A stretch of 28,632 nt of DNA from JABSOG01 sp041583135 (GTDB lineage Bacteria; Pseudomonadota; Gammaproteobacteria; Enterobacterales; Alteromonadaceae). The translations under genes were made by a program, and so were the position numbers. Positions 8,439-16,736 of the stretch are shown in pieces. The notes beneath the pieces were generated by a model. That model was not told the DNA's origin and made no database searches. It saw only the letters and a list, made by a program, of their open reading frames with translations. Location: assembly GCA_041583135.1 (NCBI GenBank), contig JBFHGJ010000074.1, positions 1 through 28,632 on the forward strand, written 5' to 3'. The first letter of the stretch is position 1; each line of letters begins with the position of its first letter.

Positions 8439-9737
8439 TTAACGCACTTTCTCACCCAGTATATAAGTGGCACCGACATGACGCTCATCGCCGAGCATCA
8501 TCAACACAAACAGCTTTTCCGCCAGTGTTTGACATTTGGCGATACGCCTTTTGCTCAAAGGGGTCGCATCATAATCCAGCACGATAAAGTCGGCCTCTTT
8601 GCCCACCTCGAAATTACCCAGTCGGTCGGTCAAATCCAAACTCTCAGCACCTGCCAAGGTGGCCAGATAAAAGCTCTTAAACGGTGTCAAACTGTTGCCT
8701 CTGAGCTGCTGCACCTTATACGCTTCGGCCATTGTTCTTAACAGGCTAAATGAAGTACCGGCACCAACATCGGTTGCCAAGGCGTAATGCATGTCGTGCT
8801 GCTGCGCCTGAACCTGATTGAACAGACCACTGCCTAAAAACAAATTGGACGTAGGTGAGTGGGCGATACTGCTGCCATAGTGCGCCATGGTGCGGCATTC
8901 TTCATCCAGCATATGTACGCCATGGGCCAAAACACTGCGCTTACCCAGCAAACCACAGTGATCATAAACATCCAAATAACCCTGATGCTGTGGAAACAGA
9001 TCTTTAACCCATGCAACTTCTTGTTTGGATTCACTCAAGTGGGTTTGCATGTAAATGTCTGGATACTCACGCATCAATTGCGCAGCCATTTCCATTTGTT
9101 CAATAGAACAGCTTGGGGCAAACCGAGGGGTCACCGCATAGGCGAGACGGTCTTTGTTGTGCCATTGCTCAATCAACGCCTTGGAATCTAGGTAGCCACT
9201 TTCGACATCATCGGATAAGTTGTCCGGGCTGTTGCTATCTTGCAGCACTTTGCCGCAGATCATGCGTAAATTACGCTGTTGTGCCTGTTCAAAAAAAGCA
9301 TCGACAGACGCTTTATGTACGGTGCCAAATACCATCGCAGTGGTGGTGCCGCCATCGAGCAACAGATCAAGGAAAAATCCGGCAACATCGGCCGCTTTTT
9401 GCCTGTCGGCAAACTGCGCTTCGGTCGGATAGGTATATTGCTCTAGCCATTGCAGCAACTGTTCGCCATAAGAGGCGATCATCTCCGTTTGCGGGTAGTG
9501 GACATGGGTGTCGATAAACCCCGGCATCAGTAGGCCGTTATGATGACTGACCACTTCGGTTCCTGGCGCCAAATCTGGCAGTAGCGCTTTGGCCTCACCA
9601 AAGGCCACTACTTTGCCCTGCTCGACAACCAACAGACCATCTTCAAAATAGCGGTAGCTGTCGGCGTCACCAACCTTTGCCGGATCGGCAATAAAATCCA
9701 TCATCTCGCCACGAAAGGCTTTAATCTTGCTGTTAAT
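8439..9737 (-). CDS. guaD: Guanine deaminase, probably starting at an ATT codon
   Basis: This amidohydrolase converts guanine to xanthine. Visible motifs are the zinc-binding GFIDTHVHYPQTEM, GGTTTAMVFGTVH, TPRFAPSCS, QTHLSES, LAHGVHM, SPTSNLFLGSGLF and ATDVGAGTSFS, in the order seen in E. coli GuaD. The first ATG in frame is at 9704 (421 residues) but has no properly spaced Shine-Dalgarno sequence, and the frame stays open upstream. The residues IKAFRGEM just before or at that ATG resemble the N-terminus of known GuaD (LKAVRG in E. coli). An ATT codon at 9737 lies 8 bases after a good GAGGA (9750-9746), which directly follows the allA stop. I therefore place the start at 9737 (432 residues). 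If this is wrong, the ATG at 9704 is the fallback. Function is certain; the start is inferred. Confidence 0.93.
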   Translation of the reverse strand: MNSKIKAFRGEMMDFIADPAKVGDADSYRYFEDGLLVVEQGKVVAFGEAKALLPDLAPGTEVVSHHNGLLMPGFIDTHVHYPQTEMIASYGEQLLQWLEQYTYPTEAQFADRQKAADVAGFFLDLLLDGGTTTAMVFGTVHKASVDAFFEQAQQRNLRMICGKVLQDSNSPDNLSDDVESGYLDSKALIEQWHNKDRLAYAVTPRFAPSCSIEQMEMAAQLMREYPDIYMQTHLSESKQEVAWVKDLFPQHQGYLDVYDHCGLLGKRSVLAHGVHMLDEECRTMAHYGSSIAHSPTSNLFLGSGLFNQVQAQQHDMHYALATDVGAGTSFSLLRTMAEAYKVQQLRGNSLTPFKSFYLATLAGAESLDLTDRLGNFEVGKEADFIVLDYDATPLSKRRIAKCQTLAEKLFVLMMLGDERHVGATYILGEKVR

Positions 9738-9751
9738 TGCTTGTTTCCTCG

Positions 9752-10240
9752 TTATAAATCGATGACCAGACTGCCATCTAAGGTTATTACATCACAGTTA
9801 TCTCCGGGACCACCCCGGTCAATCACTAAAAAGTCACTTGGTGCATTGAGCGCCAGACAGTAATGGTGCCAAGTGCCGGCATGATAATTTACCCCCTGCT
9901 CAGATGAGGCAATAAATACCGCTATCTTGTTGCAGTCAAAACGCCCCTTTGGCGCCACCACCACCAAATAGGGTTGCTCGCCCAAAGGCATAAAGGCTTG
10001 GCTCGATAACGGATGACGCTCCATCATTTTAATCGGCAACGGCAAACCCAAAGGTGTCGTACGAAAGATACTGATCAAAGGAATACCACCATCACGGGCA
10101 ACATCCACCTTGGCCAAGTCGTGATAACGCTCGGTAAAGCCGTCATTGATGGGGAAATGTTTGGCGTTGTCGCTAAGCTCTATCACATCACCATAAGGTG
10201 CAAAGGCTGCGGCACACAAAGGTTGTGGCGTTATCGTCAC
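9752..10240 (-). CDS. allA: Ureidoglycolate lyase
   Basis: The 162-residue protein matches the AllA family (usually about 160), which splits ureidoglycolate into glyoxylate and urea. Recognisable segments are AAFAPYGDVIEL near the N-terminus, ISIFRTTP, MERHPLSSQAFMPL, YLVVVAP and the HAGTWHH motif near residue 121. The start is GTG at 10240, only 3 bases after the hiuH stop, with AGAGG a few bases upstream inside hiuH, so the genes are translationally linked. It acts after allantoicase and supplies glyoxylate to GlcB. Confidence 0.93.
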   Translation of the reverse strand: MTITPQPLCAAAFAPYGDVIELSDNAKHFPINDGFTERYHDLAKVDVARDGGIPLISIFRTTPLGLPLPIKMMERHPLSSQAFMPLGEQPYLVVVAPKGRFDCNKIAVFIASSEQGVNYHAGTWHHYCLALNAPSDFLVIDRGGPGDNCDVITLDGSLVIDL

Positions 10241-10243
10241 CGG

Positions 10244-10585
10244 CTAGCTGCCTCTATAGGTTGAATAGCCGAACGGGCTGAGCAAGAGCGGTATATGGTA
10301 GTGCTCGGCGCCGCCATGCAGCTCAAAGACAATATCGACATACGGGTAAAACCCTTTGATATTGTGATTGAGAAAATATTGATGGGTATCAAAGTGCATT
10401 CGGTAGGTGCCCGCAGGCAAGTGCAGACACTCGTCCAATAAATCAAGAATACGGCCGTCGTCGTTGGTTCTCCCCTCGCCAAGGGATAACCAACTATCGC
10501 CATTTAAATGATAAAGTTTGACCGGCACAGCGGCGGCCGGTTTACCCGAAGTGGTATCAAGTACGTGTGTGGTGATCTGGCTCAT
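10244..10585 (-). CDS. hiuH: 5-Hydroxyisourate hydrolase (transthyretin-like)
   Basis: The 113-residue protein is a transthyretin-related HIU hydrolase. It carries the N-terminal ITTHVLDTTSGKPA (catalytic His7), the central GRTNDDGRI, and YHIPLLLSPFGYSTYRGS at the end; the final YRGS is the family signature. It hydrolyses the PuuD product to OHCU. There is no signal peptide, so it should be cytoplasmic. The ATG overlaps the uraD stop in an ATGA, indicating translational coupling with the gene for the next step. Synonyms include uraH and pucM. Confidence 0.96.
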   Translation of the reverse strand: MSQITTHVLDTTSGKPAAAVPVKLYHLNGDSWLSLGEGRTNDDGRILDLLDECLHLPAGTYRMHFDTHQYFLNHNIKGFYPYVDIVFELHGGAEHYHIPLLLSPFGYSTYRGS

Positions 10586-11085
10586 GATAATAGTTTCTTC
10601 AGTCGAATGTGAAAAATCTGCCGCTGCTGCTCGGCGGCATTGATAAGCTCTTGTTCACGTTCATTGTCTAAGCGCTCAAGCAGCAGATCTAACATTTGCT
10701 CGGCACTTTTGCCCGTCGCGCAAACAATAAAGATAAAACCAAACTTACTCAAATATGCCTCGTTGGCCTGCGCCAATTGTTGCAACACCCGTTCATCGGC
10801 ATTGGCGGCGCCACTTTGTTCGCCTCCGGCAAGCGCCTTGGTGTCGGCATATTTGGCCTTGAGGCTGTCGATATCGCCGATTTTGGGATGACCGTCAAAC
10901 GCTGCAAGATAGTCTTTTTCGGTCAAATCTTGCCAATGGCTATCGGCTGCCAGCAAAACGTCCTCAACCGAACCAAACGGCCGAGCCTGCGTCATCGCCT
11001 GCGCCCAACGATTGGCACTACAGCACAATAAAAATGCAGCTAAAGCGCCATCTTGGTCGAGTTGATTAAGCTGCTCTAGCGTCAC
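10582..11085 (-). CDS. uraD: OHCU decarboxylase
   Basis: This enzyme decarboxylates 2-oxo-4-hydroxy-4-carboxy-5-ureidoimidazoline to S-allantoin. The family signature HPKIGD is present (H66 is the catalytic histidine), followed by GEQSGA and FGFIFIVCATGKSAEQML. A longer frame exists up to 11115, but I chose the GTG at 11085. It forms a GTGA overlap with the allantoicase stop, has a GAGGAG Shine-Dalgarno sequence 8 bases upstream, and gives MTLEQLNQLD, a normal N-terminus for the family (167 residues). The gene overlaps hiuH by 4 bases, so the two spontaneous-step enzymes are made together. Confidence 0.95.
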   Translation of the reverse strand: MTLEQLNQLDQDGALAAFLLCCSANRWAQAMTQARPFGSVEDVLLAADSHWQDLTEKDYLAAFDGHPKIGDIDSLKAKYADTKALAGGEQSGAANADERVLQQLAQANEAYLSKFGFIFIVCATGKSAEQMLDLLLERLDNEREQELINAAEQQRQIFHIRLKKLLS

Positions 11086-12116
11086 GGCTTTGGCTCCTCG
11101 TTGTTGTTGTCGCAATAGCCGTAAAGTCGCATCCGACTAACGCCGCCATCAGGATATATACACAGCCGGACATGGGAAAAGCGCTCGGATGCGGCGGACT
11201 CAATTTGCTCAATAAACATATGCTCGCTATCGGCGCTCAGTGGCGTTTGAGCAATAATGGTTTGCCAACAAACAGCGGCAAATGCCGTTTCGTTGTCATC
11301 GACCAGGCAGCCTTCAAGGCGGAAACTGTCGGGAAAATTGCCTTTAAAATGGTGAGTATCAATTACCACCTTGGCGATAGAGCCGCAACGGCCCAGTTTT
11401 ACTATCACCCAGTCAGGCCCCGGATCGCGACGCCGTTTGGTTTCCCAGCCATCGCCCATATTCTTACCGCGACCGGGCATTAACAGATTGTTTTTATCAG
11501 AGAAAAACATATCGCTGGCCAATATCGCTTTGCCGCCGTTTTTCACATAGGCCAAATCAATTAACTCACCGGGTAAAAACTGCTGCCAATCGACCACAGC
11601 GTCGCCATACACGCGAAAGCGCGCTACCCCGCCATCGGGAAAAATATTTAACCGCACATGCGTCCAGCACTGATCGTTGTTAATGGAAAACAAGTTTTGG
11701 CTATGTGCGCTGACTTCAACCTTCTCTAAAAGCGTATGCCACTGGGTTGACGCATCAGGGTCTTGCTCGCAACAACAGCCTTCAACCGACACCAGTTGTG
11801 GCGCGTTGCCGCGAAAGTGATTGGTGTCGATATCAACGCCCTTAATCACACCGGCAATGCCTAAACGAATAATACACCAATCATATTCACGACCATTGTT
11901 ACGACCATAGCTACGGCGCGATTCCCAGCCATCCATCCACTTGCCGCGATCGGTATATTTGTCGGCAATAAAGACGCCCCTGCCGGGTTTGAGCAGGTTT
12001 TCCATCTCGGCAAAAAAATCGTCGCTGCAACACAGCGTTTGACCACCGACTCGCGCTGCCGCCAAATCGACGTATTGCGCGGTCAATTGCCGCTCTAATT
12101 CTTCGTTGCTGTTCAT
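11082..12116 (-). CDS. alc: Allantoicase
   Basis: The 344-residue protein consists of two tandem allantoicase domains, seen as internal similarity. The first half has SDDFFAEMENLLKPGRG, DGWESRR and DTNHFRGNAP; the second has SDMFFSDKNNLLMPGRG, DGWETKRR and DTHHFKGNFP. The enzyme hydrolyses allantoate to ureidoglycolate and urea. Its presence shows that this cluster uses the urea-releasing branch and not the ammonia-releasing allantoate amidohydrolase route. It begins 2 bases after the allB stop and overlaps uraD by 4 bases, so it lies inside the operon. Length is normal for the family (about 330-350). Confidence 0.96.
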   Translation of the reverse strand: MNSNEELERQLTAQYVDLAAARVGGQTLCCSDDFFAEMENLLKPGRGVFIADKYTDRGKWMDGWESRRSYGRNNGREYDWCIIRLGIAGVIKGVDIDTNHFRGNAPQLVSVEGCCCEQDPDASTQWHTLLEKVEVSAHSQNLFSINNDQCWTHVRLNIFPDGGVARFRVYGDAVVDWQQFLPGELIDLAYVKNGGKAILASDMFFSDKNNLLMPGRGKNMGDGWETKRRRDPGPDWVIVKLGRCGSIAKVVIDTHHFKGNFPDSFRLEGCLVDDNETAFAAVCWQTIIAQTPLSADSEHMFIEQIESAASERFSHVRLCIYPDGGVSRMRLYGYCDNNNEEPKP

Positions 12117-12118
12117 CT

Positions 12119-13477
12119 TTATCTTAACTGTCCTTTAAGTAGCGGCTTGCCTATGGGCCTTTCGCCAAAGCCCGATTGACTATATACCAGTTGAGCACGT
12201 ACATAAGTACGCTCTATTTGACCTGTCACCTTTTTGCCTTCATAAGGGGTGATCTTATGGCGATGTTTAATCATGTCATTGCTGATGCGATAGCTTTGGC
12301 TATCGTCAAATACCAAAAAGTCGGCATCTTTACCCACTGCTATCTCCCCTTTTATGCTGTCGAGTCCGGCAAACTTGGCCGTTTCAAAAGACATCAAGCG
12401 ACTGATTTGCGCGAGGTTGAAGCCTCGCGCTTTAGCCTCGGTCCAGATCAGCGGCAAACCGAATTGTAGCGCCGAAATCCCACCCCAAGCCTTTTCAATA
12501 TCACCACTGTCGATATGCTTAAGCTGAGGCGTACAAGGAGAATGATCTGATACGATAAAACTGATAAGTCCTGACTTTAGCGCCTGCCACAAATGCTCGC
12601 GATTGGCGTCCTCTCGTATTGGCGGGCAACATTTGAATAAGGTTTTGCCATCGGGGATAGATTCACTGAACAAGGTCAAATAGTGCGGACAGGTCTCAGC
12701 GGTAAATGCCAGACCCGCAGCTTTGGCCCTTGTGATATCAGCGAGGGCTTCATCGGAAGATAAGTGCACAATATGTACTTTGCAATGATGGCCATTGGCT
12801 TTGGCTTCAAGCGCCAAATCGGCCATTAGGGCAACGGCATCATTTTCCCATTGCTTCGGCCTTGACGCCAAAAAGCTCTGGTAGCTATGACCGATAGCAG
12901 GCGGTGGCAAGTGCTGCTTGTCTAGCTCGGCGTGTATCAGATAGGGTACTTGATGCTGTGCCAAGATCGGCAAGGCTTTTTTGATGTCTTCGGCGCCAAC
13001 CGCTGGAAACTCATCAATTCCTGAATCGATTAAAAACGATTTAACCCCCAACACGCCACTATCGAGCAATTCGTCTAAGTCGTCGATACTCTGCGGCACA
13101 ACACCACCCCAAAAACCACAATCGACCCACAGTTTATCGGCCACCGCGTCGAGTTTTTCTTTCAGCGCTGCGCGGTTTATCGTCACCGGAATACAGTTGA
13201 GCGGCATATCGACCAAGCTGGTAATGCCGCCGCAGGCTGCGGCTTGAGTGGCCGTATTAAACCCTTCCCATTCGGTCCGTCCCGGCTCGTTGATATGTAC
13301 ATGGCAATCCACCAACCCCGGCATCAAAACCTTATTGCCAAGATCTTCCACCGCGCACTTTGGCGCATTTTTATCGCCATGAATGGCAACAATTCGACCA
13401 TGATTGACTTCGACACAGGCTGGTACAATCTGCTCGCCGACAACAACCCGCTCACTGAATAATGCAAAGTGTGACAA
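12119..13477 (-). CDS. allB: Allantoinase
   Basis: The 452-residue amidohydrolase opens the hydantoin ring of allantoin to give allantoate. The binuclear metal site is visible: H59 and H61 (DCHVHINEPGR), the carboxylated lysine K146 (LGVKSFL), H182 (LIHAELD), a histidine in KVHIVHLSSDEAL, and the aspartate in VSDHSPC. The positions H59, H61 and K146 match those I recall for E. coli AllB. The start is TTG at 13477, with GGGAG 6 bases upstream; there is no better ATG. A 68-base gap with a strong palindrome separates it from xdhC, and alc follows after 2 bases. Confidence 0.95.
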   Translation of the reverse strand: MSHFALFSERVVVGEQIVPACVEVNHGRIVAIHGDKNAPKCAVEDLGNKVLMPGLVDCHVHINEPGRTEWEGFNTATQAAACGGITSLVDMPLNCIPVTINRAALKEKLDAVADKLWVDCGFWGGVVPQSIDDLDELLDSGVLGVKSFLIDSGIDEFPAVGAEDIKKALPILAQHQVPYLIHAELDKQHLPPPAIGHSYQSFLASRPKQWENDAVALMADLALEAKANGHHCKVHIVHLSSDEALADITRAKAAGLAFTAETCPHYLTLFSESIPDGKTLFKCCPPIREDANREHLWQALKSGLISFIVSDHSPCTPQLKHIDSGDIEKAWGGISALQFGLPLIWTEAKARGFNLAQISRLMSFETAKFAGLDSIKGEIAVGKDADFLVFDDSQSYRISNDMIKHRHKITPYEGKKVTGQIERTYVRAQLVYSQSGFGERPIGKPLLKGQLR

Positions 13478-13498
13478 TGTAAACTCCCACAGGGCGAA

Positions 13499-13514
13499 AC
13501 CGGCCCGGGCCGGT
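13499..13514. repeat. 16 bp perfect GC palindrome upstream of allB
   Basis: ACCGGCCCGGGCCGGT is a perfect palindrome lying 22 bases upstream of the allB start codon, in the only sizeable gap of the upper operon. In RNA it could form a 6 bp GC stem with a CCGG tetraloop. It is not followed by a T-tract on either strand, so it is not a standard terminator. It may be an mRNA processing or stability hairpin, or a protein-binding site. Confidence 0.55.
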
Positions 13515-13545
13515 CAAACAAAAATTCGATAATGAAATAGTACGC

Positions 13546-14397
13546 CTAAGAGGCAGCCAGCAGCGCTTTGAGTTCTTCCCACTTCACGCCGTTTTCGACA
13601 TTGGCGGCTTGAGCGTCAGCGTTGTGATAGCAGTTGATCAGCTGCGCCGCCACCGATACGGCAATTTCCATCGGCTTTTTACCCGGCACGTCGGCAAGAC
13701 CGATTGGGCAGCTCATACGTTCGACCAAACGCGGATCGATATCGCGATGACCAAAACGCTGACGAAACCTGCGCCATTTGGTTTCCGAGGCAATAAGACC
13801 CAAATAGGCAAAATCTTCGCGCTTTAGAATGTTGTGGCAGATCTCAAAATCCAGTTGATGGTTATGGGTCATGACGATGAAATAACTGCCTGCGGGCATT
13901 TGCGCGACTTCATCAAGTGGGTTGTCGCTGACCAGCTGAGTCACATTAGATAGGTTGCGCATAAAATACTGTGGCGGAAACTGTTCTTCTCTAGAATCGA
14001 CCCAAGTGACCTTACAGGGCAGCTCGGCCAAAATGCCGATCAGTGCTTGACCGACATGACCTGCACCAAAAAGCATAACGTTAACCGTACTCTCAGCAAA
14101 ATATTCAAACAACACGCTGGCACTGCCACCACAGCATTGACCCAACTTGGCCGCCAGCTGAAAGTGTTCGATGTGCTGGCCGAGCTGTTTGTCCTTGAGC
14201 ATTTGATGAGCATGGCCGATACATTTGTGCTCTAGATGACCACCACCAATGGTGTCGTAATTCCCCTCCGGGCTGACCACCATTTTGGTGCCGCTACTGC
14301 GCGGCGTTGACCCGGTTACCCCCACCAAAGTCACCAAAACATAAGCTTCACCACGACGATTAAGCTGATGTGCCGCTTCTATCCAATTGAGATTCAT
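13546..14397 (-). CDS. xdhC: Xanthine dehydrogenase accessory protein XdhC
   Basis: XdhC binds molybdenum cofactor, promotes its sulfuration and delivers it to XdhB. The sequence shows the XdhC/CoxI N-terminal motif VTLVGVTGSTPRSSGTKM and GGGHLEHKC, a cysteine-rich CCGGS segment, and a Rossmann-like C-terminal domain (VMLFGAGHVGQALIGIL, VTWVDSREEQFP, YFIVMTHNHQLDFEIC). The frame is open up to 14520, but the ATG at 14397 gives MNLNWIEAAHQL, typical for the family (283 residues), and overlaps the xdhB stop as ATGA. The three xdh genes are clearly one translational unit. Confidence 0.94.
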   Translation of the reverse strand: MNLNWIEAAHQLNRRGEAYVLVTLVGVTGSTPRSSGTKMVVSPEGNYDTIGGGHLEHKCIGHAHQMLKDKQLGQHIEHFQLAAKLGQCCGGSASVLFEYFAESTVNVMLFGAGHVGQALIGILAELPCKVTWVDSREEQFPPQYFMRNLSNVTQLVSDNPLDEVAQMPAGSYFIVMTHNHQLDFEICHNILKREDFAYLGLIASETKWRRFRQRFGHRDIDPRLVERMSCPIGLADVPGKKPMEIAVSVAAQLINCYHNADAQAANVENGVKWEELKALLAAS

Positions 14398-16736
14398 TGT
14401 TGTTGCTCCAAAGATTGCGCCACAGCCCAAAGCACCCGCTCTGGTGTGGCAGGGGTATCTAACGGCGGATTGGCCCGATACCCTGAAACGCTGGAAATGG
14501 CATCTCGTAGTGCTGACCACACTGAGATCCCGAGCATAAAAGGCGGCTCTCCGACCGCTTTGGAGTGATATACCGTGTGCTCACGGTTTGGTTCATCCGG
14601 CAACAACTGCACATGAAACTCTGCCGGCACATCACTGACTGCCGGTATTTTATAGGTCGCCGGGTTGTGGCTGAGCAATTGACCTCTCTCATTCCACTGT
14701 AATTCTTCCGTTGTCAGCCAACCCATACCTTGCACAAAGGCCCCTTCTATCTGGCCGATATCCAAAGCAGGATTGAGCGAGGCACCGACATCATGCAAGA
14801 TGTCGGTGCGCAGTAATTTATATTCGCCGGTTAAGGTATCGACTATCACCTCACTGACTGCCGCACCATTGGCAAAGTAAAAAAACGGCCGACCTTTGCC
14901 GGTTTGCCGATCAAAATGAATTTTTGGGGTTTTATAAAAGCCGGTTGCCGAGAGCGACACCCGGTTCAAATAGGCCAACTGCACCAACTCGGCAAAACTC
15001 AGTTCTTTTTTGCCAATCAACACATGTGAGTTTTCAAAGCGGATATCCTCAGCGCCAACCTCAAAGTGTTCGGCAGCAAAGTCAATCAATCTGGTCTTGA
15101 TGATTTTGGCGGCGGCCTGCGCCGCCTTACCGTTAAGATCGGTGCCCGAAGACGCAGCGGTAGGTGAGGTATTGGGCACCTTGTCGGTGCGGGTTGCCGA
15201 TACCGCAATGGTATCGATATCCACCTGAAACTCCGCCGCGACAATTTGTGCCACTTTGGTAAATAGCCCCTGACCCATCTCCGTACCACCATGATTGAGC
15301 AATATGGTTCCGTCGGTGTAAACCTGTATAAGCGCTCCGGCCTGATTCAGATGCTGGACGGTAAATGAAATACCAAATTTGACCGGCGTCAGCGCAATGC
15401 CTTTTTTCAGCACCGCCGAATTTTGATTAAAAGCCACCACCGCTTCACGCCTTTGATGATAATCGGCATCGACCACCAGTTTGTTAATGATCGTACCCAG
15501 CTGGTCGTGTTCAACCTGTTGATGATAGTGGGTCACATCTCGGCCCGGCCCGCCGTAAAGGTTTGCGATTCGCACCTCAAGGGGGTCTTTACCGAGAAAG
15601 CGCGCTATATCATCCATTACCTTTTCAATGATCATCATGCCCTGCGGGCCACCAAACCCTCTAAAGGCGGTGTGAGACACCGTGTTGGTTTTCACTCGAT
15701 TGCCGGTTACGGTCGCATTGCCTAGGTAGTAGGCATTGTCTGAGTGAAACATCGCGCGATCGACAATCGCATCAGACAAATCCGGCGAATAGCCGCAATC
15801 GCCATTGACTTCAATCTCAATGCCTTGAATAAGCCCAGCTTGGTCAAAGCCGACCTCATAGCGGTTGTAAAACGGATGACGCTTACCGGTCATCGTCATA
15901 TCGTCGCTGCGACTTAGCCGCATTCGCACCGGTCTGTTGCAGACATTGGCCAGCAGCGCACAAATACAGGCCCAAGGAGCCGCTTGAGTTTCTTTACCAC
16001 CAAAGCCGCCACCCATGCGACGGGTATCGACCACCACCAGATTAAATGGCAGCCCCAGCACTTCGGCGACCAGCTTTTGCACCTCACTGGGGTGTTGCGA
16101 TGAGGTATATACCAACATGCCGCCATCTTCTTGCGGTTCAACGGCACACACCTGACCTTCGAGATAAAAGTGCTCCTGCCCCCCCACCATCAATTCACCT
16201 TTAAGCCGGTGTTTGGCTTGGGCAAGCGCTTTGGCCGAATCGCCCCGACGCATCGTCAGTGGCGGGCGTACAAAATGCTGTTGCTTAAGCCCTTGTTTGA
16301 CACACAAAACAGGCGCTAATACTTCATATTCCACTTTGGCGAGCTTAACGGCTTTACGCGCCAATTCATGGGAGGTGGCGGCGACGGCAAATAACGGTTG
16401 ACCAAGATATTCGGCAATGTCCTGCACCAATACAGGGTCTCCCGGAAACACAGGGCCAATATCAACATGCCCCGGCACACCTTCGGCGGTGATCACCGCC
16501 ACAACGCCTTCGGCAGAGTGAACGGCAGATAAATCCATGCTCAGCACCTTAGCATGGGCATGTTGGCTTTGTCCGACCGCGCAATGCAGTTGGTTCAAGG
16601 CGTCAGGTCTATCGGCAATATACACGGCTTCGCCGCTCACATGTTTATGGCCACTCTCATGACGACGAGACTGACCCGCAGCGCCGACAACTTTGCTGTT
16701 GGGTAACTGCTCACTCACATCGGTCAATTTACGCAT
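14394..16736 (-). CDS. xdhB: Xanthine dehydrogenase, molybdopterin-binding subunit
   Basis: The 780-residue subunit carries the molybdenum cofactor and oxidises hypoxanthine and xanthine to urate. Key active-site residues can be placed by comparison with bovine and Rhodobacter XDH: Q187 in GGQEHFYLEG, E249 in GGGFGGKETQ, R359 in AFRGFGGPQGM, and the catalytic base E730 in AVGEPPF. E249 and R359 correspond to bovine Glu802 and Arg880, which distinguish xanthine dehydrogenases from aldehyde oxidases, so the purine substrate is well supported. The ATG overlaps the xdhA end by 8 bases. Length is normal for the bacterial two-subunit form. Confidence 0.97.
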   Translation of the reverse strand: MRKLTDVSEQLPNSKVVGAAGQSRRHESGHKHVSGEAVYIADRPDALNQLHCAVGQSQHAHAKVLSMDLSAVHSAEGVVAVITAEGVPGHVDIGPVFPGDPVLVQDIAEYLGQPLFAVAATSHELARKAVKLAKVEYEVLAPVLCVKQGLKQQHFVRPPLTMRRGDSAKALAQAKHRLKGELMVGGQEHFYLEGQVCAVEPQEDGGMLVYTSSQHPSEVQKLVAEVLGLPFNLVVVDTRRMGGGFGGKETQAAPWACICALLANVCNRPVRMRLSRSDDMTMTGKRHPFYNRYEVGFDQAGLIQGIEIEVNGDCGYSPDLSDAIVDRAMFHSDNAYYLGNATVTGNRVKTNTVSHTAFRGFGGPQGMMIIEKVMDDIARFLGKDPLEVRIANLYGGPGRDVTHYHQQVEHDQLGTIINKLVVDADYHQRREAVVAFNQNSAVLKKGIALTPVKFGISFTVQHLNQAGALIQVYTDGTILLNHGGTEMGQGLFTKVAQIVAAEFQVDIDTIAVSATRTDKVPNTSPTAASSGTDLNGKAAQAAAKIIKTRLIDFAAEHFEVGAEDIRFENSHVLIGKKELSFAELVQLAYLNRVSLSATGFYKTPKIHFDRQTGKGRPFFYFANGAAVSEVIVDTLTGEYKLLRTDILHDVGASLNPALDIGQIEGAFVQGMGWLTTEELQWNERGQLLSHNPATYKIPAVSDVPAEFHVQLLPDEPNREHTVYHSKAVGEPPFMLGISVWSALRDAISSVSGYRANPPLDTPATPERVLWAVAQSLEQQQ

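Noticed and set aside
13398..14520. Longer xdhC (324 residues) from an upstream start at 14520
   Set aside because: The extra 41 residues are antisense-like and lie within xdhB; the ATG at 14397 gives the normal family start with an ATGA overlap.
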